Below, piece by piece: positions 33,813-46,200 of a DNA stretch of 64,000 nucleotides. Made by a program: the position numbers and the translations under genes. The stretch lies in assembly GCA_026413225.1 (NCBI GenBank), contig CM048554.1:10928001-10992000 (forward strand). The letters are read 5' to 3'. Under the pieces are notes generated by a model. It saw nothing but the letters and a program-made list of their open reading frames with translations, made no database searches and was not told where the DNA came from. Every line of letters begins with the position of its first letter. Position 1 is the first letter of the stretch. The DNA is from Otis tarda. Its lineage: Eukaryota; Chordata; Aves; Otidiformes; Otididae.

Positions 33813-34292
33813 GTGTATATTAGACAGCTCACCATGGGCAGTAGAAATGATTTATTCATCACTGGCATTGTGGACCCTCGACAAATTCCAGTTACCTTTG
33901 TAGTAGACACTGGAGCTCAAATCTCGGCAATCAAGCGCAGAGATGCTGCAAAGTGCGGAATCCAGCCATCGAAAAAGCAATCATTTGTGGCTGATGCATT
34001 TGGCAATGTTCAACGGCAACCGTTAGTGTCAGTTAGCCTCCGCTTGCCTGGGGATGAAAAAGCTGACACAGTGGCGATGGTAGCAGGCGAATTCCCGCTT
34101 AATCTGCTAGGGCTTGACCTATTGACAGGACGGAGCTGGTCAGATAACCAGGGGGGACAATGGTCTTTTGGTACGCCGGGGTATGACACAGGATTGTTGC
34201 AGACTGCCCCCCCACTTCCTCCCTCGCAACTCACAAATGTCAAACCTTACCCAGTAGCCTTGGGAGCCAGGGAAGAAATAAAGCCGGAATAA
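33813..34292 (+). pseudogene. Retroviral aspartic protease
   Basis: A 159-codon frame with 'FVVDTGAQISAI' (catalytic Asp-Thr-Gly at about residues 32-34) and the second conserved motif 'NLLGLDLLTG' (about 97-106). The domain length fits one monomer of a retropepsin dimer. It follows the gag remnant and precedes RT as in a pol precursor. The domain itself seems intact, but the pol frame beyond it is broken. Confidence 0.8.
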
Positions 34293-34315
34293 AGCTGGAG
34301 GAGTAAAAGGAACGG

Positions 34316-34880
34316 GGCATTGTAGTCTCAGCTCACTCCCCCTTTAACTCGCCGCTGTGGCCAGTGCGGAATCCTCATGGGAAATGGAGACCAACTGTGG
34401 ACTATCGCAGGCTTGATGCAAATACCGGTCCATTGACAGCCCCCGCACCCAACATTGCCGAGCTAACAGCCGCAATCCAGGAGCGAGCCCACCCGATTAT
34501 GGCAACCGTGGATGTGAAAGACGTTTTTTATGGTCCCCCTACAAGCTGAGGACCAAGACCGCTTTGCTTTTACCTGGCAGGGGCAGCAATTCACTTGTAC
34601 CCGACTCCCACAGGGATATAAGCACTCCCCCATGCCAGCCCATCATGCCTTAGCAGGAGAGCTGGAAATGGTTCCTGCCGAGGAGGGGGTCAGTGTTTAT
34701 CAATACATTGGTGACATTCTTGGGGCGGGGGGCGGGGGAGGAGACAGAAAGGGTTCTGATAACTCAGGACAACATAATCTCTCATCTAGAAAGTCTGGGG
34801 CTGAAGATTCCACCTGAGAAAATACAAACTCCCTCGAATGAAGTAAAGTTCTTAGGGATGTGGTGGGAGGAATGACGCAT
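34316..34880 (+). pseudogene. Reverse transcriptase, frameshifted, catalytic motif altered
   Basis: Segments in different frames give the RT fingers and palm: 'SPLWPVRNPHGKWR', 'VDYRRLDAN', motif A 'ATVDVKDVF', and 'RLPQGYKHSP'. A frameshift falls in a T run near 34525-34530. The catalytic YxDD box reads 'YIGDIL', so the first Asp is Gly. 'VKFLGMWWEE' at the end is the conserved 'FLG' motif. It is non-functional. Confidence 0.8.
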
Positions 34881-34929
34881 GTTCCGCCGGACACCCTGTC
34901 CTCGTTAGATCAAACCAAAACGCCAGAGT

Positions 34930-35868
34930 CAAAAAGGACTTACAGCGTGTACTAGCGTTACTTGTGTTTTGGAGCAAACATATCCCCGATTTTTCGATTA
35001 TTGCAAGACCCCTAGACGATTGGTTGCGAAAAGGGACCAGACGGGAGTGGGCTGAGCCCCATGAAGAAGCATTGCAGCTGTTAGCGTTTGAAGCAGCTGC
35101 TCACCAAGCCCTTGGTCCTATTCACCCCACAGATCCCGTCCACATTGAACGGGGTTTTGCCAGGACGGAGCTATCAATACATTTGTGGCAGAAGGGCCCC
35201 GAAGGACCCACTCGACCTATTGGGTTTTATTCCCGCAGCTTTAAAGATGCTGAAGAGAGACACGGCCTGGGAAAAGGGTGGCTTTGTTGTTACTTTAGCC
35301 CTGAGAGAAGCCCCAGCCGACTACTCGGCAACAGTCAATAGTGCTTAGAGGCCCATTTAGGGCAATCAAGCTGGTTTTAGCAGGGACCCCACCCCTTGAC
35401 CGGGTGGCCCGGAGACCCTCTGTGTGGAAATGGGACGCTCAGACAGAGCATTATTGTGACATCTTTACGGTACCAGAGGGGGCTGCAAAGATGTTAACCA
35501 CTCCGGAAGAAAGGCACCCAGAGCGAGAAACAAATGAGCTCCCTCCCGTAACACAAGTGGCTCCTCCGTGTTCTGGGCAGTGGCAGAATGTTTGGTTTAC
35601 CGACGCTGCTTCTAAGCGGGAAGGAAAAACTGGGAAATATCGAGCTGTAGCACTTCGGGTCGACACTGACGAACAGATTATCACAGAAGGGGAAGGCAGC
35701 GCTCAAGCAGGGGAATTAATTGCAATATGGAGTGTTTTCAAGCATGAGACCCAATCTCCCTCTCCTGTCTCCATCTCTACCGATTCCTGTGCGGTATTTA
35801 AATACTGTACTGAATGGCTTCCGTTTTGGGAACACAACAGTCCTCTTCACCAAGCTATGACCAGAGAG
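34930..35868 (+). pseudogene. RT connection and RNase H, truncated
   Basis: The connection domain (34964 onward, 'FWSKHIPDFSIIARPL', 'RPIGFYSRSFKDAE') shifts frame near 35270-35345. RNase H follows with three of four acidic catalytic residues: Asp in 'WFTDAAS', Glu in 'QAGELIAIW' and Asp in 'STDSCAV'. The sequence stops at about 35868, before the last catalytic Asp, where a CpG-rich block begins. No integrase, env or 3' LTR follows. Confidence 0.75.
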
Positions 35869-36240
35869 CCCGGCTCCGGGCTGCCAAGCGAACGAGGCCC
35901 CGTTCCCCGCCCAGCCGGACCGGACCGGACCGGACCCGACCCGACCGGAGCGGAGCGGAGCGCCCCGCGGGCACCGGCGCCTGCTCCCCCCTCCCCTCCG
36001 TGGCCCTGAGCCGCGCCCGCACCTCCCGCGCCAGGAAGGGCTCCAGCCCGCGGCCCGCCCGGCACACGCACCGCCCGCCCCCCGCCGCCCTCGGGGCGGG
36101 CCGGGGGGCCTGGCGGGACCGGCCCTCCTCGGCGGGGCCCCTGCTCGGGGTGCTCTCCCGCCCTCAGCCCGCCCTGAAGCGCCGGGGCTGTGGCGCGGGG
36201 CAGCGTGGGCGCTGGCCTTTCGGGAGGAAAAGCTGTAGCC
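35869..36240. promoter_or_regulatory. CpG-rich block with (CCGGA)n repeat
   Basis: An abrupt change to CpG-dense DNA directly after the RNase H remnant. A CCGGA/CCCGA pentamer tract lies at about 35915-35963. It may be a promoter island of an unrecognised gene or a fragment carried in by rearrangement. The open frames across it on both strands are compositional. Confidence 0.5.
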
Positions 36241-37460
36241 CCCCCCCGCCCGGGAGGGATTGGGCACCCGCGGCCGCTCCAGCAGCGGGAAAAGGGAGCT
36301 TCTGTCTCGCCTGGCACCACTCACGCAGCTCTGCATTCACCAAAGGCCTGGAGCGGTCCCTTGGCTGGAGCAAAGCCATCTGTGCTCCAGAGCACACTGG
36401 CCTCCAACAAGCGCTCCAGGGCCAGAGCTGGCAGGGGACAACCCCACCCGGCCAGAGGTAACGGGTTGTGGTGGAAAATTCAGGCTTGGAAATCCTCAGG
36501 GTCTTGCTTCCCTTCCCTCGGTCAGCTGGGGAGAGTTTCCTGCTTTTTCTTTCTCTGGAGACAGACTCTTGGCCACCCCTGGCACAGCAACCACCAGCTG
36601 AGCGCCGTGCGGCACGAGCCCAGCAGTGGGGTGTGCGACTCTAACGAGGAACAGGAGCCCACCTGCAGGGGAAGTGGTCAAGGCCAGCACAACCTGGAAG
36701 CAGCCACCAATTTTGGTTCCTGAAATTGCGGGCTCTTGGCACATCTTTGTCTGAAGACAGTTACCCAAACCCATCAAACTTGGTGGCCACTGGAGTTCCC
36801 CTTCACCAAGCTGCTGTCTTTCACTGGTTTTGCTTTGGTGCCTGTGAGAAATCAATCAGCTGGTTAACAGCTCGGGGAGAGCGGAGGAGAAGGTTTTGGA
36901 GGAACTGGAGGCGCTAAACAACCTGTGCAGTGCGGATTTACGCACTGGCCGAGTACAACACTGACAGCTGCCTTTCACCAGAGAATGTGCTTCCCTCAGT
37001 GACCTGCTGCTGCCATGCGGGAGAGCAGCTGCCAGGGCAGTCAGGCTGCGTTGCGGTCTCGGCAGAAATCCCGCGTTCCCAAGGAGCCTGCACCCCGGCT
37101 GGACACCAGTGCGTGCTCCTGTGAGGGTGCAGGGATGGAACAATTTCACAGTAAATTAACCTAAAATCCCTTTGGCCACACCACAGTTTCCCTCAAGGAA
37201 CTGTACATTCAGCAAGGCGAGTCTCTCTTTCAGGAATCATTTCTTCCCCCTCGGATGAAGTCTCTTACCAGCAGCTGATGGACACCCGCAGAACACAGGT
37301 GGACACCCCTGTCTTTGCTCGTCACCACAGCACTTCCTTACAAGAGGCGGTTTTGGGTCGGGTATTAGCTGAACGTAATTCCTCCCGCCAGGTCCCACAA
37401 CCCTGCTCTTTGGTTCCCTACATCCCTGCTGCGTGGCCCTGCTGGCTGTGGCAGAACAGC
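36241..37460. other. No gene recognised
   Basis: Moderately GC-rich single-copy-looking DNA with short overlapping frames and no domain, between the CpG block and a solo LTR. Confidence 0.4.
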
Positions 37461-38051
37461 TGTTGTGAGAAAAGGGGTTAAAAGAAAACTCCTTAGTAGG
37501 TATAGCATTAATCAATTGCAGCTGTGCATACTAAGACAGATGGTGCTTTATGCTTTACTAACTAGCCATTGTGTAGAATATCTAAAGCGAGAAGTTTTGT
37601 ATCCCTCCCAAGGACAGTTCTTGATAAGAGCTGAGGGGCCTTCTGTATGAACCAGCTAGAACCGACCCTGCGGTTTGGACAAGAACCAAAGCATAACTGA
37701 GCCTGCGCAAAAACAAAGGGTTACTAGCGGTGACGAAGAGGAGCAGCTCATCTTCATCCCCACGACCCCCGACGACCACCACCAGGAGGCACTGCGCAAG
37801 CGCAGATGGCGGGAGTTTATGAAAATAACCCCTTGGAACTCATTTTAATACGATGGGGGGATAGCTCATGCATATGTATAGGCGTATTGTAAAACTTCAT
37901 GTATATGTAACACTTGGTTGTATAAATTCAAAGTGAGTTGCCGCATGAGGCACGCACGGTTTTGGCGGGGCTACCCCCTCCCCATGCTGCCCAGCGCTGA
38001 ATAAACATGCCTACTTTACAATCTTAGAGATTGTGGAGTCCGTTTTCCACA
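37461..38051 (+). mobile_element. Solo LTR, second family
   Basis: 591 bp from TGTTGTGAG to TTTTCCACA, with TATAAA (37921-37926) and AATAAA (38000-38005) 75-80 bp apart, as expected for promoter and R. No adjoining retroviral genes were found, and the flanking 5 bp (acagc / cgtca) do not match. Confidence 0.65.
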
Positions 38052-38644
38052 CGTCAGTTGCACGTGGCCAAGCTGCGAGCTCAGCTCTAAGAAATGACGC
38101 AGCAGAACTTCTTGTTTAAGCCTACTCAGGCTTGGAGCAAGTTGCTGGTACAACTTACTCATAACTATCTTGTGCAATTATCACCACAGTGGGTGTATTT
38201 ATTTGCACCTCCACCCCCGCAAAGAGAATCGGCAAATGCTTTTCTTGGGCCATCTGAAGTTTGGGAAACAAATTTTTAAGGGTGCCTAAGCCCTTCTCCG
38301 CATCACAGTGCGATTAGTTCGAGAGGGCGCTTCAGACAGCAGAACTTTTAAACCAGCTCCACACAAAACAGCTGTCATGTTCAACATAGCTGTGGACACG
38401 CTGCCCAGCATTCACGAGCAGTTGACACACATAACTCGGGCAGGCATTTCACATCTGTTGGCAAAGCCCCCAGGACCTGTCAAGAGAACCCCACAGGGAT
38501 ATACAAATGGGGAGGGAAAAAAAAACCAAAAATTAATCACATAGATTCCTCACCTAGACTTGCTGTATCAGATAACAGCCACAGGATCCTGATGTCAAGA
38601 CTCAGGTTCAGTGCCCCCTCCCTCCCAAAAACACGGCTCACACA
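38052..38644. other. No gene recognised, GPCPD1 3' flank
   Basis: Short frames only. It lies between the solo LTR and the probable GPCPD1 cleavage site. Confidence 0.4.
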
Positions 38645-40241
38645 CTTCCAAATTCTGGTGTAATTTTATTTTTTTATTTTTTTTAAATAAAAGCCAGCTT
38701 CCAGATACCTAATCATTACTGTGCTGTTTGCGCAGGACTAACAAACTTTAAATACTAAAATGCACAAGGCAAGTCGAAACAAGCCGTTGGTTTCAAACTG
38801 CTCAGCAGCGCAGGCTCAAGCACTTACTTGCAATGGCTTTACTTTTTGTACCGTCAGTTCTATGTAGCAATGACTGTATATAAAGAATATAGCACACAGT
38901 ATTGTTTCCGTTGTCAATTTACAAGAGAAGAAAAATAAATATTTCCCATTCTTATTATACATGAACACTTCAGTAGAAAGTTACAGCTGTTGTGTCGGCG
39001 TGACCTGCAGCTTCAGGAGGAAAAAGGACATGCATACGTTCCTCTTAAGAACTCTAAACTATGACTTTGTAATAAACTACAGAGGACAGATACAGCCAAC
39101 AGAACACCGATTATCTGAGTTCAGAACATTCGTGATTCTTGCTCCAAGGGGGGTGGGGGGGGACCAAACAAAAAACTGCAAAATACAAAAGCTAGTAGCC
39201 TGCATTATGTAAGTAAGACAAACCATGTACGGTACAGCCTTTTCTTCAAATGTTTGTCTGTGAATAGCAGGCTTGTGGTTTTAGGCACAGATTAAGTAGC
39301 CGAGTTAGTCCTAGCACCTTTCACACATAACTAGCACCGTAAAGGTGCGAGGACCTCAGCAAACACCGAAATTTCATGCTTAATAACTAAAGCTCGCATT
39401 TTGTAGAGCTTGTGCATGGTACATGTTTTGTTTATTAAGGTTACCGTGCAAAAGGATTCTCAATCACTGAAGACGTTTCTGTAATTCTGTTAAAATTATT
39501 CGCAACATTTCTCAAGTTTAGCAAGCCTGAGTGAGATGAATGAACACAATCGTACTCGTGGTTCACCCCTGACTGCTACACACAGACACTGTACCACTGA
39601 ATTGGCAAATGAGAAAACAATGGCAGCAGCCTAAATGTCCAATGAAATGGGGGAAAAATGAGTTAATATGCACTGCAGATTGCTTAAAAATATATAGATA
39701 TTTTTGAATGGCACAAAGCTTTGTACAGGTGGATCTATCAGTGCAAATACAAATGTATGAGGTACCAATTTATCCAGGCCAGATCTAATTATAGTATCTT
39801 ACAATCAATCATTCTCTTAATTTCCTGTTCTCAGACACAGGCTGACAAGCTGCAGAACTGAAGTAACATCAAAGCCAAAACAATTTTCCAGCATATTCAG
39901 TATCAGATCACCGTAATTTAGTTTCTCAGCTTCCACTCCTCAGACTGCTTAATTTTTTTTTTCTTTTTAAAAACACACTTAGTGTTAATACTTAAATTTC
40001 TTTTTCAAGATTTGAGATTATTATAGGAAAAAGTTAAAAATGTATATGTAAATTGGAACAATAGCTATAACTGTCTGAATATCTAAACATTTTTTGAAAT
40101 TTTAACAAGTACTGTCAGGAAGGAGGAACACAGTTACTGCTATCTGGGGACTTAAAAATAAAACAAACCAACCTGAAGGCATAGACAGCGGTGTTCCAGT
40201 GGTGAAAGTTGAATAGATACAAACCAGCATTCTGCCTAGAA
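38645..40241 (-). other. GPCPD1: Probable GPCPD1 3' UTR
   Basis: AT-rich non-coding DNA directly after the GPCPD1 stop on the minus strand. AATAAA on the minus strand at 38665-38670 and 38673-38678 could end a 3' UTR of about 1.6 kb. Another lies at about 39431, so alternative ends are possible. Confidence 0.45.
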
Positions 40242-43200
40242 TCAGTCCTTTTGCATTTGAACACTTTTTAAGTTATCTACAGCTTTCTCTTCCAGGCAGC
40301 TATGATGACATTTACATGGAGATATGGATTTGAAGTGGCTCACTGTGGGACACACGCAGCTTTTCAGCTCTGGTAATTCTTTCTTGAGACGTTCCAGCTG
40401 CTCCACTTGGAATATATTTGGTTGTTCAGGATTTGAGTCATATATCCTGAATAAACAAGACAAGAAAAAACACTGGTCAGTATAACCTGACCGTTCACAG
40501 ACTAGATGGAGTAACTGCGGTTTTTTTCCCCTACTAGAGTCAAATTAGGTATCAGCAAGTCTATAAAAACAGTACGCTCAGGGTCAGTACCCTAACTTCT
40601 GCTGCTCATCTCGCAATATAAAACGGTATTCCTTTTACACAATGGTTAATATTTCATTGGATATACTAAAAAGCTGCCCACTGGCATTTACCACACTCAC
40701 TCTCCTGGAAAAATGTGATTTTACAGGCGGCAAAAAGCAGTGAAGTAAGGGCAGAGTTCCAGGCTTCAAACTTAAAAGTGTAAGAAACTTGAGATCGTTT
40801 GAACAAACTGTGATACACTACTTACACATAATACTGAACGGAGTTTATACTTCCTGTGTCCACAAGTATTTCACTGCCCTCCCCCAGTTCAGAGCCATTT
40901 TTAAAAATCACTATTACAATGTTAGCTGAAGAGCGAAAAAGAGAAAATCTGATCTTAATTCATACCTAATGCCAATTTAACTATCTACCCTATTTTAAAG
41001 AGTATAACCTCTTTCACTTTCTTGTTGTCACACGTGTGAACAAAGCTGCAGGATTTGAATTGTCAACATTGCGCCAGATCGTCCAAATCCAAACCACTGC
41101 TTGCGTTTGACAGCGTAGGCACTGAGCACAACTCAAATACTATTTTGGTATAATTAACTATAAAGCAAAAGCATTCGTGCTCCTGTAATCTAACTTCAGT
41201 ACAATACTTATTGTGACAAGAATACATTCTGATCTCCCAACGTTAGTTTTTAACATCAGTATGTTAGAAAATACCGAAAATTTAAATCCTGGCATCCAGC
41301 TCCCCTCACTTGTCGCTATTCCACACGCAGAATTCCAGATATTGCAGGTCTCCAGGTTTATCTCCTTCAAATGAAAACTTCTGGAAGAAATTACCACGGT
41401 TTCTGCCCTAGTCTTTTATGAATATTCATACTTTCACTTACGATTCCTTCAAGAAAGTGGTTTATGACATCATCCTCTCTCTTTCATCCCATAGCTTCAA
41501 GGTATATCCAAAAGGAATGCAGTATCACAACCAAAATAACGGAGTGCTACATGATATAAGTGCCAGGTGCCTTTTTACCCTGACAAGACAACCCGTGAGC
41601 TGTCGGCAAGTCTGAGACATCAAAAATAATGTGCAGCTCAAACAGTGATACAGTAAGTGGGATTCAAATGAGGAAACACTTCTGCAGGAAATACAGATAT
41701 GGATCATGTTCCCTACAGTAAGACCAAGTACAGCATTTGTAAAGAAACTCCTGGAAGTGAGGAGAAACGCTGTCCAGTTTCAGGGAATACACACAGAAGG
41801 CACAGCAGTTAAATTACTTGCACAGCACCTGTAATCCAATACAGGCCTAAGATAGGACCCCAAATCGCCCAATAGGAGCTGTCTGCAAATTAAAAGCCAA
41901 ATCTTCCTTCCTCCCAGGATGCACGTATGCCTCGTGCTTTCTTCAGATAAGTTAACTTACACATTATAAACTTCTGGAGGCATTCAGGAAGAAGCACTGA
42001 AACTGGAAGGCAGTTTTCTACATAGCAACACACCTTAAGAACTGCAAATCTTGTCCTTCCCACCAGTTCAACACTAGAAGACCAAAGGCACGTTTCTAAG
42101 CCCCTTGTTCCTAGAACACGGCTAAGCGTGTTTCTAAGCAGCTTCTGGCAGGGATTTTATGAGTTCTTTACTAGGGCAAGCATAACTTCTGTAATTCTTG
42201 CTTCATATTCAATTCTTTTCAATTGAGTTTTTGGACAAGTCCAATCTTCCAAGCTCCTTTCAGACTGTTTACTGGAACCAGTTCTGCCAATATCTATATA
42301 GCATTTCTTCTAAATGGAAAGCAGAAAAGACAACTTGAAGCACAGCTACCCTTGTAACTCAGAACTCCTTGTCCTCACTTCTCGTTTAGGTCCACGAAAC
42401 TACACCATCCCTTGGCAAAAACAGAGCATAGCTCCAGGACTTTTCTTAGGAATTATTTCCAACATCACCATCAACGTAAGGAACAAACTCTCATCTCCCT
42501 ATCCTTCGTTCTTCAACAGGACAATTATTTATAAGAAACTATGCACCAAAGTTCCTCTATTCGACCCCCTACGAATAAGCAGGAGACTGGGAAGTCCTTT
42601 GAATATTACCTTTTAAAATACGCACTTTCCTACAAAAAGCTTTGCAGGACATTCCAGGGTTATGCAGTGGGCACAGAACTGATGTGATTAGCTCCTACCA
42701 GGTGTTTTTACAGCCTCTGGAAACACATACATCCAGCAAGTCTCAGTCACAGCTGTTTTTCTTTGCTATTGCTTGGTCCAAAACCAAAGAATCAGCAGCA
42801 CCAAAATACTGCTTTCATACTAAAAAGATTTTCCGAAGTTTTTAACTAAAACTGTTCACATTTCTTTACATCTCAAGGTAAACTTGATTTTACTTTGACA
42901 TTTGCAAAATAGGAAAGACTTAGCCTGTCATTGCATAACATCTTAATGGAATCATTGAGTAGATTCAATCATCAATCAACTAATACCAGTTAATTTTCTG
43001 AATAAATCCATACTCTTATTTATTTAATTAACATTCAGTTTCGAGTGAATAAAATGGCACAGATTTATAGAGTCTTCTAGTTTTGAATGCTTTTGCCTTT
43101 ATTGCCAGCTGAATTTGTGTTAGTTTTGGAAAGTTACTAATACAGCACAGAGCGTTTGTCTGGAGTCTGCAAATGCAACATGCAGCCATAAGGAACCGTA

Positions 43201-46200
43201 GTGTTTAGAGAGGAGACAAACACTGAAGATTCTCATAGAAAAGCTTTCAGCATAAATGTTTGAGAATTACTGACTTAATATGTTCATGCAGCCGTGTGCA
43301 TTATGCAACAAACAACTCAGATCATATAAAGTGATTTAAAAAAAGATAATGCAAGTGTAAGTTAGCACCCACCCCCTCTCCACATTGGTATTTAATATAA
43401 AGCCAACTGGTGTAAAAACATAAGACTGCATTGTTCTTACTGAGTTAAGTATATCCAAACACAGAAATATTTCCTGGACTGTTTACAAAGCTTATCCAGG
43501 AGAAAAATACCAGATAAATCACCCCATAAATCCTGCTTTTCAATTCATAATTTTTTGCCAAAGCAGAGAATTTCACTACAATAGGTTAAAGTCTCTTCTC
43601 TAAATAAAATGTAAACATCAAACTAATATGGCGTTTTCAGCATGAGATTTAATTTCTATGTGAACAGAAGACACCCAATCAGGCATTTAAAGTACTTTTC
43701 TGGATTAGTGTCCAAATAGAAGCCTGGAGGCAGACGTAGCACCTTTTATGTAGGCTGCCTGTCTAACACAAGTAGTTAGGGTATTTTAGACGCTAAGATG
43801 AATGCTAATTGAACATAGGAAAAAAGCAGAATATTGTCCTGGTAACTGCACTGGACAACCCGTTTGGTTTAATGACTTTAGGTATGTCTAATAATCTGCA
43901 GCCCAAGTGGAGAAAGGACTGGGTGGGGAGACTGTTCTTTCAACAGCGCTGGCATTTGTAAGCTTCCCAGATTCAGTCTTGCAGTTGTTCTCCATGCAAA
44001 ACAAAAGTCAGACCCCCTACCTGCATTTTTTTTTTTTTGCCCGACACTTGATATCAGCAACTTTTGGTATTCAGGACACAATTTTTCTGCCATCTTCACA
44101 AGTGGCTACAATGTTTTGATCAACTCTAGAAGGATGATTCAAGTTCAGAAAAAAACAGCTTACAGAAATCATCTCTACCCAGATAGTTCATAATCTTTGA
44201 AATTATTACTGCATGCAGTAACAATAACTCAGGACCATATCCAAACAACCTAAAATTCACTAAAATTTCTGTATTTGCTTCCTAGCTTATTCAGACAAAT
44301 AACAGTTAAGATGGTTTGAGTAAAGGTCTAGTAAACAGCAACACAAAACACTAGGCACAGCGATTTTTGATATCTAGGCTTGACCCTAAGTTCAGAGAAC
44401 AAAAATTTTGCAGAAGTCATCTTGATTCAGCTCTGGAAATATACTGGAATCTGGAAGATGCAACCATAGCATAAAATTGCTTTATACTAATAAACAGATT
44501 ACTGTAGTCCCTACTTATTTCTAGAACTTGAAACAGGCATATACGTCTCTGTACTTGAGTTCTGCTTCACAGTAGTTTTGAATTTATCTATTTGTAAACT
44601 TCAAACAGCACAAAACCCAGATGCTTACACCATACGTATTAAAACTTTTGATAATTTAAACCCTTTATATTAATTTGTTCTGGCTTAACCCCAGACAGCA
44701 ACTAAGCACCATGCAGCTGCTCACTCACTCCTCCGTTCGTGGGATCAAGGAGAGAATCTGAAGGGTAAAAGTGAGAAAACGCATGCATTGAGATAAAGTC
44801 AATTTAATAGGTAAAGCAAGAGCTGTGCATGCAAGCCAAGCAAAACATGGAATTCATTCACTGTTTCCCATCAGCAGGAAGATGTAAGTCCGTCTCCAGG
44901 AAAACAGTGCTCATTCGTGTGTAAACAGTTACTTGGGAAGACAAACACCATCTCGCCAAACATCCCCCCTCTTCCATCTCCTTCCTCCAGCTTTACATGC
45001 TGAGCATGATGTCATACGGTATGGAATATCCCATTGGTCAGTTGGGGCCAGCTGTGTCCCCTCCTAACTCCTTGTTGGCACCCCCAGGCTGCTCACTGGT
45101 GGGGTGAGGAGCAGAAAAGGCCTTGACTGTGTGTAAGCACTGCTCAGCAATAACTGAAACACCCCTGCATTATCAACACTGTTTCCAGCAAAAATCCAAA
45201 ACATAGCCTCAAACCAGCTACTGTAAAGAAAATTAACTCTGTCCCAGCCAAAACCAGCAGATTCTCCTGCCACAGTACAGCAACAGGTCCTGTCTTTGGC
45301 ACCCAACACAGGGCTCAAAGGGTTCGAGATAACAACAGACAAGACTGGAATGTGCTAGATTGGATTTATAGCTGTTACTGCTGTTTAGCTACCGATGTAC
45401 AGGCTCTTCTACTCGCTTGTCTTACTGTATACTAGAATCTAGTGCTTGTCACTGGCTGCTTTTTGCTTCTGCTGCTTGCTGTACTGCTTATCATTGTACA
45501 CCGCTGTGTCTGGAAACATTCTGATAACAGCCATGGCGATGCGCCTGGGCTGGCAGATGGCCAGGGCATCACTGCTGTTTCTGTGCTGCTGTACTGGACA
45601 GGCTGGAACTCCAATGTGAACACAAGTCGAAGGGACTGTCACCTGTGACTCCTGGATGAGTGCACGTGGGAGCAAGACACACTGAAGCGCCTGTGGCCAC
45701 GGATAAACCCATGGCAGAGCAGGTACATCTCAAAGCATCTGTGGCCATGGTTATGTCTGTGCCACAGCAGGTGTACCTCTGAAGGGACTGTGGCCCACGG
45801 TTAAGTCTACACCGGAGAATCACACTCTCGTAGAATCGTTAGGGTTGGAAGGGACCTTTAAAGGACACCTCCAACCAGATCAGGTTGCTCAGAGCCTCAT
45901 CCAACCTGGCCTTGAATGTTTCCAGGGATGGGGCATCCACCACCTCTATGGGGAACCTGTTCCAGTGTTCCACCACCCTCAACGTAAAAAAATTTCTTCC
46001 TAATATCTAATCTAAATCTAGCTCCCTCTATTTTGAAACCATTACCCCTAGTCCTGTCACAACAGGCCCTGCTGAAGAGTTTCTCCCCGTCTTTCCTGAT
46101 GGCCCTCTTTAGGCACTGGAAGGCCACAATAAAGTCTCCCTGGAGCCTTCTCTTCTCCAGGCTGAACAGCCCCAACTCTCTCAGCCTGTCCTCAAAGGAG

